Positions 24,174-33,595 of a stretch of DNA of 64,000 nucleotides are shown here, in pieces; the first letter of the stretch is position 1; each line of letters begins with the position of its first letter. The position numbers were made by a program, and so were the translations under genes. This DNA is from Methylotenera_A sp963701715 (GTDB lineage Bacteria; Pseudomonadota; Gammaproteobacteria; Burkholderiales; Methylophilaceae): positions 62,001-126,000 of the forward strand of contig CAVPAX010000005.1 of NCBI GenBank assembly GCA_963701715.1, written 5' to 3'. The notes beneath the pieces are model-generated. The model searched no databases and was not told where the DNA came from. It was given only the letters and a program-made list of their open reading frames with translations.

Positions 24174-25415
24174 TTGAAAAGGTTTTTGATTTTAGTCTGC
24201 TTGGCGCTAGTGGCGGTTTCTTGTACGAACCGAAATGTGAAATCTACAGTACAAAAAAATGCAAAGCCTTGTGAATGCAAGCAGCAACCTGCGCCCATTC
24301 AACTGCCTGATAATAATAAATCAAATGGTGATATCAAACCAACATCAATAATTACGCCTGATTACGCACTATTAAAACCAGCAGCTTGGAGCGATATCGA
24401 TGGCTTTACTGAAGATGATTTAAGTGCTGCCTGGCCTGTCTGGTTAAAGAGTTGCGATGCTTTAAAAAACAAGCCGTCGTGGCAATCGGTATGCGCATCT
24501 GCGCAGAGCATGCTCAATCCTAGCAGTACGGCAATTCAAGCCTATTTTACCCAAAACTTTAATGTATATCGAACCAGCAACCAGGATGGCAATGATACTG
24601 GGTTGATTACCGGTTATTATGAACCGTTGCTAAAAGGCAGTCGAACCAAGTCTGTACAGTTTCCACATCCCATTTACCGCCAGCCTAATGATTTGGTGTC
24701 GGTAGAGTTGGGAGAACTTTATCCCGAACTAAAATATAAGCGCGTTCGTGGCAAGTTAGTAGGCAACAAGTTGGTGCCCTATATGACGCGTGCAGAAATT
24801 GAAACTTCACCTTCACCTATGTCCGGTGCAGAAATTATGTGGATTGACGATATTATCGACGTGTTTTTCTTGCAGATACAGGGATCTGGCCTGATTCAGC
24901 TAGAGAATGGAGAACAGGTGCATTTAGGGTATGCCGATCAAAATGGCCATCCCTATAATTCGATTGGGCGATTACTTGTTGAGCGTGGTGAACTGACGTT
25001 TGACCAAGCGTCAATGCAGGGTATTAAAAATTGGGCACGGAATAATCTAGCTAAATTGCGCGAATTACTCAATAGCAATCCCAGCTATGTATTTTTTAGA
25101 GAGCTCCCAGCAGGCTTGTCCGGACCGCTTGGTGCACTGGGCGTGCCTATTACGGCTGAACGCAGTGTAGCGATTGATCCAAAATATGTGCCATTAGGGT
25201 CGCCTATATTTTTATCAACGACTCAACCTAATAACACTAAACCATTAAAACGCATGATGATGGCACAAGATACAGGTGGAGCGATCAAGGGTGGAGTGCG
25301 TGCGGACTTTTTTTGGGGGGCTGGCAATGAAGCCGGTAAGCAGGCAGGGGCGATGAAACAGACAGGCAGAATTTGGGTACTGTTACCTAAAGACTTTACG
25401 TTCCCAAGCAAATAA
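24174..25415 (+). CDS. mltA: Membrane-bound lytic murein transglycosylase A
   Basis: MltA cleaves peptidoglycan glycan strands to 1,6-anhydromuropeptides at the outer membrane. The 413-residue protein starts with TTG at 24174 behind an AGGTAAG site. It has a lipoprotein signal with lipobox 'AVSC' (Cys17), 'TGLITGYYEPLLKGSRT', 'EIMWIDDIIDVFFLQIQGSG', and the double-psi barrel with catalytic aspartate in 'AQDTGGAIKGGVRADFFWG', followed by 'AGAMKQTGRIWVLLPKD'. It follows the apaG remnant by nine bases, the order expected in betaproteobacteria, so the apaG-mltA pair is native to the right segment. Confidence 0.95.
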   Translation: MKRFLILVCLALVAVSCTNRNVKSTVQKNAKPCECKQQPAPIQLPDNNKSNGDIKPTSIITPDYALLKPAAWSDIDGFTEDDLSAAWPVWLKSCDALKNKPSWQSVCASAQSMLNPSSTAIQAYFTQNFNVYRTSNQDGNDTGLITGYYEPLLKGSRTKSVQFPHPIYRQPNDLVSVELGELYPELKYKRVRGKLVGNKLVPYMTRAEIETSPSPMSGAEIMWIDDIIDVFFLQIQGSGLIQLENGEQVHLGYADQNGHPYNSIGRLLVERGELTFDQASMQGIKNWARNNLAKLRELLNSNPSYVFFRELPAGLSGPLGALGVPITAERSVAIDPKYVPLGSPIFLSTTQPNNTKPLKRMMMAQDTGGAIKGGVRADFFWGAGNEAGKQAGAMKQTGRIWVLLPKDFTFPSK

Positions 25416-25445
25416 AAAGAGTGTGCTTGTAAAAATGTGTTTAAC

Positions 25446-25472
25446 AAAAAAGGCGCATATTGCGCCTTTTTT
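25446..25472. terminator. Bidirectional terminator between mltA and pqqA
   Basis: AAAAAAGGCGCA, loop TAT, TGCGCCTTTTTT form a perfect 12-base stem with A and T runs on either side, so it can terminate from both strands. It lies between convergent mltA and pqqA. Confidence 0.9.
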
Positions 25473-25489
25473 AATGACGTTAGAACTAA

Positions 25490-25561
25490 TTATTTGTTCA
25501 TTACGTACATAGTTACTTCGAAACCGAAACGCATTTCAGTAGCAGCTGGTTTTGTCCACAT
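25490..25561 (-). CDS. pqqA: PqqA, PQQ precursor peptide (orphan gene)
   Basis: A 23-residue peptide begins 'MWTKPAATEMRFGF' and ends 'EVTMYVMNK'. The Glu-x3-Tyr pair (Glu15, Tyr19) is the one cross-linked by the radical SAM enzyme PqqE to make pyrroloquinoline quinone, the cofactor of methanol dehydrogenase. AAGGAG lies six bases before the ATG. No pqqB, C, D or E gene follows: downstream is a terminator, then mltA on the other strand. It is therefore a stand-alone pqqA transcribed alone, as could suit a highly expressed precursor. Very short, but the identity is almost certain because both termini and the motif match the family. Confidence 0.95.
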   Translation of the reverse strand: MWTKPAATEMRFGFEVTMYVMNK

Positions 25562-25610
25562 AATATTCTCCTTAGTTAAAATTCGTTTTGGTTTAATTCG
25601 CATAACTGCA

Positions 25611-25634
25611 ATTACTCCATAACGTAGGAGTAAT
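25611..25634. promoter_or_regulatory. Inverted repeat upstream of pqqA
   Basis: ATTACTCC and GGAGTAAT form a perfect eight-base inverted repeat around eight bases, centred about 60 bases before the pqqA ATG. It could be an operator or a 5' leader hairpin. Nothing else lies between it and the terminator of the next gene. Confidence 0.45.
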
Positions 25635-25676
25635 ACTACGCCGCTGTAAAAAAATAGCTTTATTAAAACTGCTTAA

Positions 25677-25705
25677 AATAATCTCATGATTTTCATGAGA
25701 TTATT
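25677..25705 (-). terminator. Terminator at the end of the kinase-fusion gene
   Basis: AATAATCTCATGA, loop TTT, TCATGAGATTATT: a perfect 13-base stem overlapping the stop codon of the minus-strand gene at 25701. It lacks a strong T-run, so strength is uncertain. Confidence 0.6.
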
Positions 25706-27947
25706 GCGTGCCTCTAACCCATTTGATTAAACGTTTGATACCCTTTCTGCCAACTGTGCGTTTCATGCTCACTTTAAAGTCATATAGGTAAAATTGTAAT
25801 TTGTCCTGCCATCTTAATTTCCTGCCTGTGAGTCCAAGATAGATATGCATGAAACGCTCACGTCCTGCCCAATGCAGCTTGTGACAAGCGCGTGTGAGGT
25901 CTGCTATGCGAAGTCTCAAAGCAATGGGGTGATTAAAGCTATGAAGTCGGGCAGTGTCGATCAGTGAAAATTGCAATTTATTATCGGTCAAAATATTAAC
26001 TAAAATATTGCCACCTGATAAATCCCTAAAATAAATTCCACGACTATGCATGAGGTGGCAGTATTGCGCTAATTGCGGGTAAACATCTTCTGTTGTAAGG
26101 CCACAAAAAGAGCGCTCTCCTCGCGCAAACGCAGAAAACAGCTGGCCAATGGTGCAGTCAGCCTTCACAAGCTCACACAGATAAAAGTTTTGTTTAAGAC
26201 TGCTATCGTTAATCTTCTCAAAGAATGCAACCGGCTTGGCAGTCGCAATACCACGCCGCAATAATTCCATTGCACCGTTCCAGCTACGTTTGGCTTTGCT
26301 AGGTTTAAATCGATCCAAAAAGGCTTTATGCGGATACATTCTGACAGGCTGTTTTATGGTGATATTGCGTGAGCTATCTCGCGGGTCATCAAGCGCCCAA
26401 ATTGCGTTACGCGCATGACGTAACGCTGCATCTTTTGCAGGAGGGTGAAGTTTAGCGGGATGCAAAGTCTGCATTAGCATGTTGGCTTCATTGGCATTTT
26501 TGGCCAGCACTAATCCTTGCCAGTTACCCTCATTCACCCTGAAATACTGCAGGCTATCAATATGGGCATGTATCGCCAAGTCTTTTTTCAGTGATGGCTG
26601 TGGTTTTGTTTTAATAGCAAAGTCTGGATTCCATAACAGATAGATGGGGGACTCTGTTACTAATTCAAAATTCTTGTAAAGTAGCTCACCATCACGATGC
26701 AGTAACGTCGCAGCATTCAGCGTGGCTTCTTCGTAGATGTCACTCAAAAAAGCAGTTTTGCCGTTAATTGTCCACGCTACATGAATTTGTCTGTCATCAC
26801 ATTCAAAATAATGAATTTCCAAGCCTTGCGCTGATGTAATATGCTGCACATAACGCGCACCTTGAATGAGGCTGATTACTGTTTTTACAGCGTTAAAGCT
26901 AGCCCGGGGCCGATAATGGTCAAGTCTGCCATCTGCATTTTTGTAGTGGGTTACGCGCTCCAGAGGCGGATAATCCGATTCCTGAAGACCATCATTAATC
27001 AGGCCTTCACGCTGGCAGATGAGAGCGCCCCAGAAAACCTGAGCCAGACTGTTCGAAGCGGCTGTCAAAGTAATGTAGCGTGCGGCATAATCTGCCTGTT
27101 TTTGCTCGCCGTCTGGCAGCAGTCGTTGTATGCGATAGATTGCCCAAAATGCGACGGGGGAAACCAGTTTGCTTACTCCAAAATCCGTACTTATTTTTTT
27201 TAAGAGGCGCGCTTTTTTTATTAAATTGTATTTGAAAATGATTGCCCAATGATATTTGAATATACGGTGGTCAAACCGCTCTGGCTCCGATACACGCTCA
27301 GAAAATAGATTATCCGTATGAATATCCGGCAGCTGCTTTTTTTCTTTGAATATTTGAAGTAGGCCGATATTATAAACAGGCTCAAAATCGCTAATGTTTG
27401 GTCCTGCTAATGCCAGACCGTGGCTTTTAATCTCTTGGTGTGCAATATCCCAAGCTGCTAAAAAACCTGGCATGGTATAACCGGCCCAGCGTTTACGGTT
27501 AATAGTAGTCCCAACTTCGATCTGCTTGACCTTGTTGCCGAATTGATTCAACACCTGTACCAAAAACTGTCGCCAAATAGCTTGTGCAGGGGCTGATTCC
27601 ATATCGCTTGCGGCCTCGAAAGGTTGCACAAGATGCAAACTGATATCAAAACTATGAGTAATTAGGGTATTTAAAAAGCGGGCATTAAAGCTAGTTAAGT
27701 CACCGTAGCTGAAATCCAGGCGAACTTGTTTAATTCCAAGCTTGTTCAGTTGAAAGATTACATAGTCATCAACAGCCGGGTCGGGTGAAGATGCAACACA
27801 GACTCCGAAAAAATCGTTTGGAATCGTGTGATTGCTCGGAGGTAAATGCCCGTTTTTGATGAGTAGGCCGCCACGTAAAATGTAACTTAATCCATTGCGC
27901 ACGACTTGTTTGGTCAGCATGGAAGGCTGTTTTCTTTTGTTCGTCAT
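25701..27947 (-). CDS. Glycoside-hydrolase-like / lipopolysaccharide-kinase-like fusion protein
   Basis: A 748-residue two-part protein. Residues about 40-370 look like a (beta/alpha)8 glycosidase: 'NDFFGVCVASSPDPAVDDYV', 'LGIKQVRLDFSYGD', 'KQIEVGTTINRKRWAGYT', 'LALAGPNISDFEP'. The usual Asn-Glu-Pro acid/base motif is replaced by 'EVGTTIN', so hydrolase activity is doubtful. Residues about 560-735 resemble the Kdo/WaaP-InaA kinase fold, with 'HSRGIYFRDLSGGNILV' as catalytic loop and 'FSLIDTARL' as metal-binding segment. There is no signal peptide or membrane span. It overlaps the LtaS-type gene by ATGA, so the two are translated together and probably act in envelope glycan modification. Specific substrate unknown. 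Confidence 0.6.
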   Translation of the reverse strand: MTNKRKQPSMLTKQVVRNGLSYILRGGLLIKNGHLPPSNHTIPNDFFGVCVASSPDPAVDDYVIFQLNKLGIKQVRLDFSYGDLTSFNARFLNTLITHSFDISLHLVQPFEAASDMESAPAQAIWRQFLVQVLNQFGNKVKQIEVGTTINRKRWAGYTMPGFLAAWDIAHQEIKSHGLALAGPNISDFEPVYNIGLLQIFKEKKQLPDIHTDNLFSERVSEPERFDHRIFKYHWAIIFKYNLIKKARLLKKISTDFGVSKLVSPVAFWAIYRIQRLLPDGEQKQADYAARYITLTAASNSLAQVFWGALICQREGLINDGLQESDYPPLERVTHYKNADGRLDHYRPRASFNAVKTVISLIQGARYVQHITSAQGLEIHYFECDDRQIHVAWTINGKTAFLSDIYEEATLNAATLLHRDGELLYKNFELVTESPIYLLWNPDFAIKTKPQPSLKKDLAIHAHIDSLQYFRVNEGNWQGLVLAKNANEANMLMQTLHPAKLHPPAKDAALRHARNAIWALDDPRDSSRNITIKQPVRMYPHKAFLDRFKPSKAKRSWNGAMELLRRGIATAKPVAFFEKINDSSLKQNFYLCELVKADCTIGQLFSAFARGERSFCGLTTEDVYPQLAQYCHLMHSRGIYFRDLSGGNILVNILTDNKLQFSLIDTARLHSFNHPIALRLRIADLTRACHKLHWAGRERFMHIYLGLTGRKLRWQDKLQFYLYDFKVSMKRTVGRKGIKRLIKWVRGTQ

Positions 27948-29950
27948 TGAGGCAAGCGGTAACGTTGTTCCCTGTAAAGTAAAGCTGGGAGTAGTGAGTT
28001 TGCAAGAGCGCGTTGCTCAATTTCCTTGGCATCAACCGGTGGTGCAGACTCATTCAAATGCTTGGCTTTTGCATCATATACCGCATGCGCAGGTGGTTTG
28101 CCTTCACGCAACACGACAACATGATAGGCTTCGGCTGTTTGCTCCATCCAGGCAAAGTTGTTGTTATATTGCATCATGGCACGCCCCAACTGGCTCGCGG
28201 GTTCGCTTGATAAATCACGGCCAGTCATCGGGTGCTGGGCGTTAACCCCCATAAGAGAAAGCATGGTGACTGGCAGGTCGATTTGGCTAGCGATGGTGGT
28301 TAATTTTTGCGGTTTGATGTTTGCGCCCAAAATCAGTCCTGGGATATGAAAGTGCTCAATGGGCACTAAAGTATTGCCACGTACTCGAATATCGTGATCG
28401 GCCACGATTAAAAATAAAGTGTCTTTCCAGTAAGGGCTGGCTTGCGCCTTTTTGAAAAACTCTCCGATGGCATAATCTGCGTATTTTACTGCGTTGTTAT
28501 CGGTCGCTTTTGGCTGTTCGTATAGCTCAATGCGTCCGTCGGGAAACTCAAATGGCGCATGGTTTGAAGATGAGAAAGCCAGTGTGAAAAATGGTTTGCC
28601 GCTGGCGTGGTGCGCTAAGAGTTGCTCGTGGGTTTTGTTGAGCAAGTCCTCGTCGGATGCGCCCCAACTGCCTATAAATACAGGGTTCTTGTAGTCTTTT
28701 TCTTCGATAATTTTCTGGAAGCCGTTGCCCAGAAAAAAGCTGCGCATGTTATCAAAGTGCGATTCGCCGCCATAAATAAATTCGGTGCTGTAGCCCTGTC
28801 TGCCCAATAAATCTGCAAGTGTGAAAAAGTTTTTTTGGCTGAGTGAGAGTTTGACTGTACTTTCAGACGGTGTAGGTAAAAAGCCTGCAGTCACGGCCTC
28901 AATGCCGCGCACGGAGCGTGTGCCTGTCGCATATAGCTGCTCGAGCCAGATGCCTTGCTCTTTCAGTTTTTCCAGGTTGGGTGTAACGGGCACGCCACCT
29001 AAAGATTTTACAAAAGTTGCGCCTAAGCTTTCTTGTAGGATGATGACTAAATTAAGCGGTTTTTCGCGTTTGGCAGAGGGTACGAGTGTTTTTAGTGTTG
29101 GTATATCACTATCTATCGCACCGGTGAGTTTAAATATCTCGGCTTTGGGCATTTTGCCGTAAATTTGGCTCGATTTGCTTTCATGATGCAAACTATAAAC
29201 TGCATAAATGACCGAGTAGCCGGAGTTCAGTATCAAACTATTTACCATGCTGTCTTGCGTGATAGCAAACATCGCAGGGTTGGCGGGTCTGTGTCCAGTG
29301 GTAGAGCGGATGCCAAAAGCAATCAATACTAAAATCAGCGGCCAAACCAGCGCCAGTTTTTTGTTAGACCAAGTGGGTGATGCATGTAACCAAGGCTGCA
29401 TAAAGCGGCGCATGGCCCAAGTTGCCAATAACGTAAAGCCGATGCCGGTGAAAACTTCTATTTTAAAGCCGCGCCAAAGCATCCCCAACACTTCATTTGG
29501 ATATTTTAGATATTCGACAAATAGTCTGTTTGGGCGTACATCGTACTCGGCGATAAAGCCGGGGGTCGCTGCTTCTAAAAATACCAGTAAAACGATCGCA
29601 GAAATTACCCAGATATAAGTAAATTTGCGCCAGAAATTAAATAAGTGCCTAGTGGCTAGAATTGGAGCTAATATAACCGGGACTATACTGAGTAAACAAA
29701 GTTGAATGATATCGACGCGAATCCCTTGCAGCAAAACTTCCAGGAACTTGCCAGTGGCATTTACGCGATCTAGTTTCCACAATACTAACCCAATTCGTGA
29801 GGCGGTAAGAATTACCGCGCCTAACAATATCATGGCTAGAATCGGTGCATATGGCCCTACCTTTTTGCTGATATGCCAAAAGGCATGCTGCCATTTATTA
29901 ATTACATTTGATAGAAACATGAAGTGCTTAGTCTGAAAATATCGCATCAT
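27944..29950 (-). CDS. LtaS/EptA-type membrane sulfatase-fold transferase
   Basis: A 668-residue inner-membrane enzyme with about five membrane spans in residues 30-220 and a periplasmic alkaline-phosphatase-fold domain. Catalytic and metal residues are visible: 'VIILQESLGATFVKSLGG' (metal Glu), 'YATGTRSVRGIEAVTAGFL' (nucleophilic Thr), 'FIYGGESHFDNMRSFFLGNG' and 'FLIVADHDIRVRGN' plus 'PIEHFHIPGLIL' (metal Asp/His). Enzymes of this group transfer glycerol-phosphate or phosphoethanolamine from lipids to envelope glycans. In a Gram-negative host it more likely modifies LPS or osmoregulated glucans than teichoic acid. Start may be ATG 29950 or an internal Met ~10 residues on. It is the first gene of the unit with the kinase fusion. 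Confidence 0.8.
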   Translation of the reverse strand: MMRYFQTKHFMFLSNVINKWQHAFWHISKKVGPYAPILAMILLGAVILTASRIGLVLWKLDRVNATGKFLEVLLQGIRVDIIQLCLLSIVPVILAPILATRHLFNFWRKFTYIWVISAIVLLVFLEAATPGFIAEYDVRPNRLFVEYLKYPNEVLGMLWRGFKIEVFTGIGFTLLATWAMRRFMQPWLHASPTWSNKKLALVWPLILVLIAFGIRSTTGHRPANPAMFAITQDSMVNSLILNSGYSVIYAVYSLHHESKSSQIYGKMPKAEIFKLTGAIDSDIPTLKTLVPSAKREKPLNLVIILQESLGATFVKSLGGVPVTPNLEKLKEQGIWLEQLYATGTRSVRGIEAVTAGFLPTPSESTVKLSLSQKNFFTLADLLGRQGYSTEFIYGGESHFDNMRSFFLGNGFQKIIEEKDYKNPVFIGSWGASDEDLLNKTHEQLLAHHASGKPFFTLAFSSSNHAPFEFPDGRIELYEQPKATDNNAVKYADYAIGEFFKKAQASPYWKDTLFLIVADHDIRVRGNTLVPIEHFHIPGLILGANIKPQKLTTIASQIDLPVTMLSLMGVNAQHPMTGRDLSSEPASQLGRAMMQYNNNFAWMEQTAEAYHVVVLREGKPPAHAVYDAKAKHLNESAPPVDAKEIEQRALANSLLPALLYREQRYRLPQ

Positions 29951-29988
29951 TATAAAGCTATTGAGTAAAATAAGAGAGACAGGTTTGA

Positions 29989-31173
29989 TTATGTCCAGTT
30001 TTGTTTGATTTGCTTAAACGCTAATATGCCAATGGCAAAAAAGATTAGACATCCGAAAATAAAAGCCGAGGATACGGCTGCTATATTAGCTTTTTCTAGA
30101 ACAATAAATAATCCGACTAAAGTCATCATACTAAAGTTCTCAAAGAAATTTTGTACTGCCACAGCATTGCCAGCACCAACTGTTTCATGACCGCGCTCTT
30201 GCAACAACGCATTGAGCGGCACAATAAAAAAGCCGCCTGCAACTCCAACGAGCATGAGTAGTGCGATGGCTGAAAATAAATGCGTAGTATGCGCAAATAA
30301 CATGATTAATATTCCAATCGAAAGTCCTGCAGGTAACACGCGATTAACATTTTCCAGGCTTACGAATTTAGCGGCCAAAGCTGCACCTATGGCGATGCCT
30401 ATTGCGACGGCGCCGCTTAGGCTGGCTGGCATGCTCAAATCATTAATACTCAGTGCTGCGGGTACCCAAGTTATTAGTAACAAACGTAACGTCGATCCTG
30501 TGCCCCAGAATATGCTTGAGCCGATAAGTGAAAAACGCGCATCTTTATTGAATGAGAGTACCGTGAGCGCAGAAAAGAACTCTTTGGCAAGCTTTATGGG
30601 ATCTAGTTTGGTGTCTGGTCTGGCAATGGGTAAGCGAGGTATAAATGTATTGATTATTGCAGCTAAAAAATAGCAGCCGCATACTGAAATTATTGCAGCT
30701 GAAACCGAGATATCAGCCAATTTTCCACCTAGCACTGCACCCAGCAAAATGGCTACTATGGTTGAGCCTTCCATTAAGCCATTGGCTTTTACTAGTTTCT
30801 CAGGGGCAACTAATTCACTTAATATGCCATATTTTGCAGGTGAATATGCTGCCGCGCCAACACCCACTATGCCGTAGGCTACAAGAGGGTCTGCGCCTGC
30901 AAACATCATGCCGGCCCCTATTAATTTAAGCATGTTTGCAATTAACATGACTTTGCCTTTAGGAAAGCCATCAGCAAATGGCCCTACAAATGGCGCCATT
31001 AATATGAATGCAACCACAAAAAATTCTTGCAGCATAGGAATTTGCCAGGCGGGTGTAACATGCAATTTTAATAATGCAATCGCTGCAAAAAGTAGTGCAT
31101 TATCAGCCATGGCAGATACAAATTGCGCTATTAGTACAGCAGTTAAGTTGCGAGAGAATAGATTGTTAGTCAA
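29989..31173 (-). CDS. lplT: Lysophospholipid transporter
   Basis: LplT flips 2-acyl lysophospholipids inward for re-acylation by Aas. The 394-residue major-facilitator protein begins 'LTAVLIAQFVSAMADNALLF', then 'FVGPFADGFPKGKVMLIANM', typical of LplT, and has about twelve hydrophobic spans; 'VGVAGGFFIVPLNALLQERG' is another family block. It lies 11 bases after aas on the same strand, the standard pair (fused in some bacteria). Function in phospholipid recycling is well supported by the pair. Confidence 0.92.
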   Translation of the reverse strand: MTNNLFSRNLTAVLIAQFVSAMADNALLFAAIALLKLHVTPAWQIPMLQEFFVVAFILMAPFVGPFADGFPKGKVMLIANMLKLIGAGMMFAGADPLVAYGIVGVGAAAYSPAKYGILSELVAPEKLVKANGLMEGSTIVAILLGAVLGGKLADISVSAAIISVCGCYFLAAIINTFIPRLPIARPDTKLDPIKLAKEFFSALTVLSFNKDARFSLIGSSIFWGTGSTLRLLLITWVPAALSINDLSMPASLSGAVAIGIAIGAALAAKFVSLENVNRVLPAGLSIGILIMLFAHTTHLFSAIALLMLVGVAGGFFIVPLNALLQERGHETVGAGNAVAVQNFFENFSMMTLVGLFIVLEKANIAAVSSAFIFGCLIFFAIGILAFKQIKQNWT

Positions 31174-31184
31174 TTATTTTAAAC

Positions 31185-33317
31185 TTAAGCAGCCTCGGCC
31201 ATTTGTTTTAACGTGACATAATCGGTTTTGCCGGTGCCCAGTAGCGGGATTTCTTCAACAGCAACAATTTTTCTGGCGACGGCAAGTTCTGGCAGGCCAA
31301 GATTTTTGGCGACAATCTGCAAATCCTCGCGTTTTAACTTTTTATCGGTGGTAAATAATACGATGCTTTCGCCACGCTGTGCATCGCTGACTGAACTGGC
31401 CGCATGCTGATATTCGGTAGCCGCGGTGCAGGCGATGTGCTCTACCACCTCCAGCGAAACCATCTCGCCTGCTACCTTGGCGAAGCGTTTGACGCGGCCC
31501 TTGATGTGGATATAGCCTCGCGCATCAACCTCGACAATATCGCCCGTGTTATACCAGCCATCCTCAGGTGGATTAAGTACTCCTGGATTGTCAAACAGAT
31601 AGTAACCTTTCATCACATTTTCACCACGTACATGCAGTAGGCCGCCCGAGTTAATGCCGGGTACAGATTCAAGCTTGTGTTCTAAACCAGGTATAAACTG
31701 GCCCACACTGCCATGGAGGTTTGCCATTGGCGTGTTGGCTGAAAGCACAGGTGCACATTCTGTAGCACCATAACCTTCGAGAATATGGATACCAAATTTT
31801 TCTGCGTAAATTTTACGTACTTCATTATTGAGTTTTTCTGCGCCCGCAACAACGATTCTAAGTTTATTAAAGTCGTAAGGATGGGCATATTTGGCATAGT
31901 TTCCTAAGAATGTACTAGTTGCAAAAAATACCGTGCAGCCACGATTATGGATTATTTCTGGAATGACCTTGTACTGTAATGGAGATGGGAAAATATGAAT
32001 TTTAATGCCATTTAGGACGGGCAACATCGAGCCAGTAAATCCAAACGCATGAAAGATAGGCAGCACCATCATAAATTTATCTGCCGGGTTAAAATCTAAT
32101 ATCGCCATTATTTGTGCAATATTAGCCAGAATACTTTTATGCGAATGGACTACGCCTTTGGGCTTACCTTCGGAACCGGAGGTAAACAACACAACGGCTG
32201 GATCGTCCGGCGAATAGGACTCCATCACCGCCCGAGGATAGTGCAATGCATAACCCATCAGCCAGGCACGATCTATTACTCCAAATTGCGCACGCAAATC
32301 TTCCAAGTAAACCACATTCAGGTTCTTTAAATTCGCTACAACGCTTTCAAGCTCTGCTTTCTCTATGAACTTGTGCGAGGTGATGATGGTTTTTACATTG
32401 GCTGCGATACATGCGTTTTGCATGCCTGCGGTGCCAGAGGTGTAGTTGAGCATGGCCGGCACACGATTGAATGCACTCATGCCCAATATGAGCGCCAGCG
32501 TGTTGGTGATATTGGGCATCAGCACGCCGACCACTTCGTTAGGGCTGCTGACTTTGCTAGCTATTTTGCCCAGGGCGAGGCTCTTTTTCAGCAAGTCTTG
32601 GTAGGTTTCTTCAGTTTCGTTCATGTCTTCGATGAGTCTATAGCTGCCGCCAAATTTATCTACTGCATCCAAAAAGACCTCGAACAAGGTGCGGCTTTGT
32701 TTTGACTGAAGCAACATTTTTTGCATGACGCTCCGCATTCCCTCGCCTGCAATGCGGCGTCGCTGCTTGGCTGTAGGGAAGCTGCGATTGGTGGCTTTAG
32801 GCATCACAATATTAGTGGTAGGCATCACGGTCAAGATGACGCGTGGGAATAAGCGCTTAAGCTGGTGGCGAGCCACGCAGCCAAAATACGATTCTGCTGC
32901 GCCATCGATGCGAACCGGTAATACGGTGGCACCGGTTTTACCCGCAATGAATCCGGGGCCGTCATATACTTTCTGAATTTCACCGGTTGCAGTGACGCGC
33001 CCTTCCGGGAAAACCACCACATTTTCGCCGGCCTCAAGCAGTTTGATGACTTTTTTCATGGCAATCGGATTGGCAGTATCCACCTCTACATGCCGCGTTA
33101 AACGCAGCGCTTGCCTGAACCACCATTTTTTATAGGTCGAAGTGTGTACAACAAAAGTGGCTTTTTTGGGTAAAAATATGCACAGTAACAGGCCGTCTAA
33201 AAATGATTCATGATTGGCGACAATCAATAGTCCATCTTCTGCCGGCACATTCTCCAGACCTCGAACCTCAACGCGAAATAGTATTTTGCTGATAAAACGT
33301 AGGATACTGGTTAACAT
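31185..33317 (-). CDS. aas: Bifunctional acyl-ACP synthetase / 2-acylglycerophosphoethanolamine acyltransferase
   Basis: Aas activates a fatty acid on ACP and transfers it to lysophosphatidylethanolamine. The ~710-residue protein has an N-terminal PlsC domain with the H-x4-D motif in 'VANHESFLDGLLL' and 'VVVFPEGRVTATGEI', then an AMP-binding domain with 'VLFTSGSEGKPKGVVHSHKS', 'EGYGATECAPVLSANT' and 'GWYNTGDIVEVDARGYIHIKG'. The ATG at 33317 has GGGGAG five bases upstream and is preferred over an in-frame GTG at 33323. Its partner lplT follows directly. Confidence 0.94.
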   Translation of the reverse strand: MLTSILRFISKILFRVEVRGLENVPAEDGLLIVANHESFLDGLLLCIFLPKKATFVVHTSTYKKWWFRQALRLTRHVEVDTANPIAMKKVIKLLEAGENVVVFPEGRVTATGEIQKVYDGPGFIAGKTGATVLPVRIDGAAESYFGCVARHQLKRLFPRVILTVMPTTNIVMPKATNRSFPTAKQRRRIAGEGMRSVMQKMLLQSKQSRTLFEVFLDAVDKFGGSYRLIEDMNETEETYQDLLKKSLALGKIASKVSSPNEVVGVLMPNITNTLALILGMSAFNRVPAMLNYTSGTAGMQNACIAANVKTIITSHKFIEKAELESVVANLKNLNVVYLEDLRAQFGVIDRAWLMGYALHYPRAVMESYSPDDPAVVLFTSGSEGKPKGVVHSHKSILANIAQIMAILDFNPADKFMMVLPIFHAFGFTGSMLPVLNGIKIHIFPSPLQYKVIPEIIHNRGCTVFFATSTFLGNYAKYAHPYDFNKLRIVVAGAEKLNNEVRKIYAEKFGIHILEGYGATECAPVLSANTPMANLHGSVGQFIPGLEHKLESVPGINSGGLLHVRGENVMKGYYLFDNPGVLNPPEDGWYNTGDIVEVDARGYIHIKGRVKRFAKVAGEMVSLEVVEHIACTAATEYQHAASSVSDAQRGESIVLFTTDKKLKREDLQIVAKNLGLPELAVARKIVAVEEIPLLGTGKTDYVTLKQMAEAA

Positions 33318-33595
33318 AAACACTCCCCGACTTCATTATTATTGAATATTATCTTTTAAATGATCTTCAATTTAACTGTTCTTTTTTTAAGTGCTAATAG
33401 TACACGCTGATGCGGCCACTCGCCTAGTGCGACGCACAAGTATGAAATGTGTTAGAAGATGCGGCCATTTAATTTTTGTTCTGAAAACATATGCATATAT
33501 GAATGATATGCTCTGAAATCCAGTCTCCATGATGCTTGCAGGGCGATGATTTTTACTCGGGCGTTTTTAAGCCAAAATTTATGCTCGATTTTAGG
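33318..33595. other. Non-coding spacer between the small RNA terminator and aas
   Basis: AT-rich DNA with no supported gene. It must carry the aas promoter on the minus strand; no clear -35/-10 pair stands out. AGATGCGGCCATTT and GATGCGGCCACT words form a short direct repeat near 33408-33470. Confidence 0.35.
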
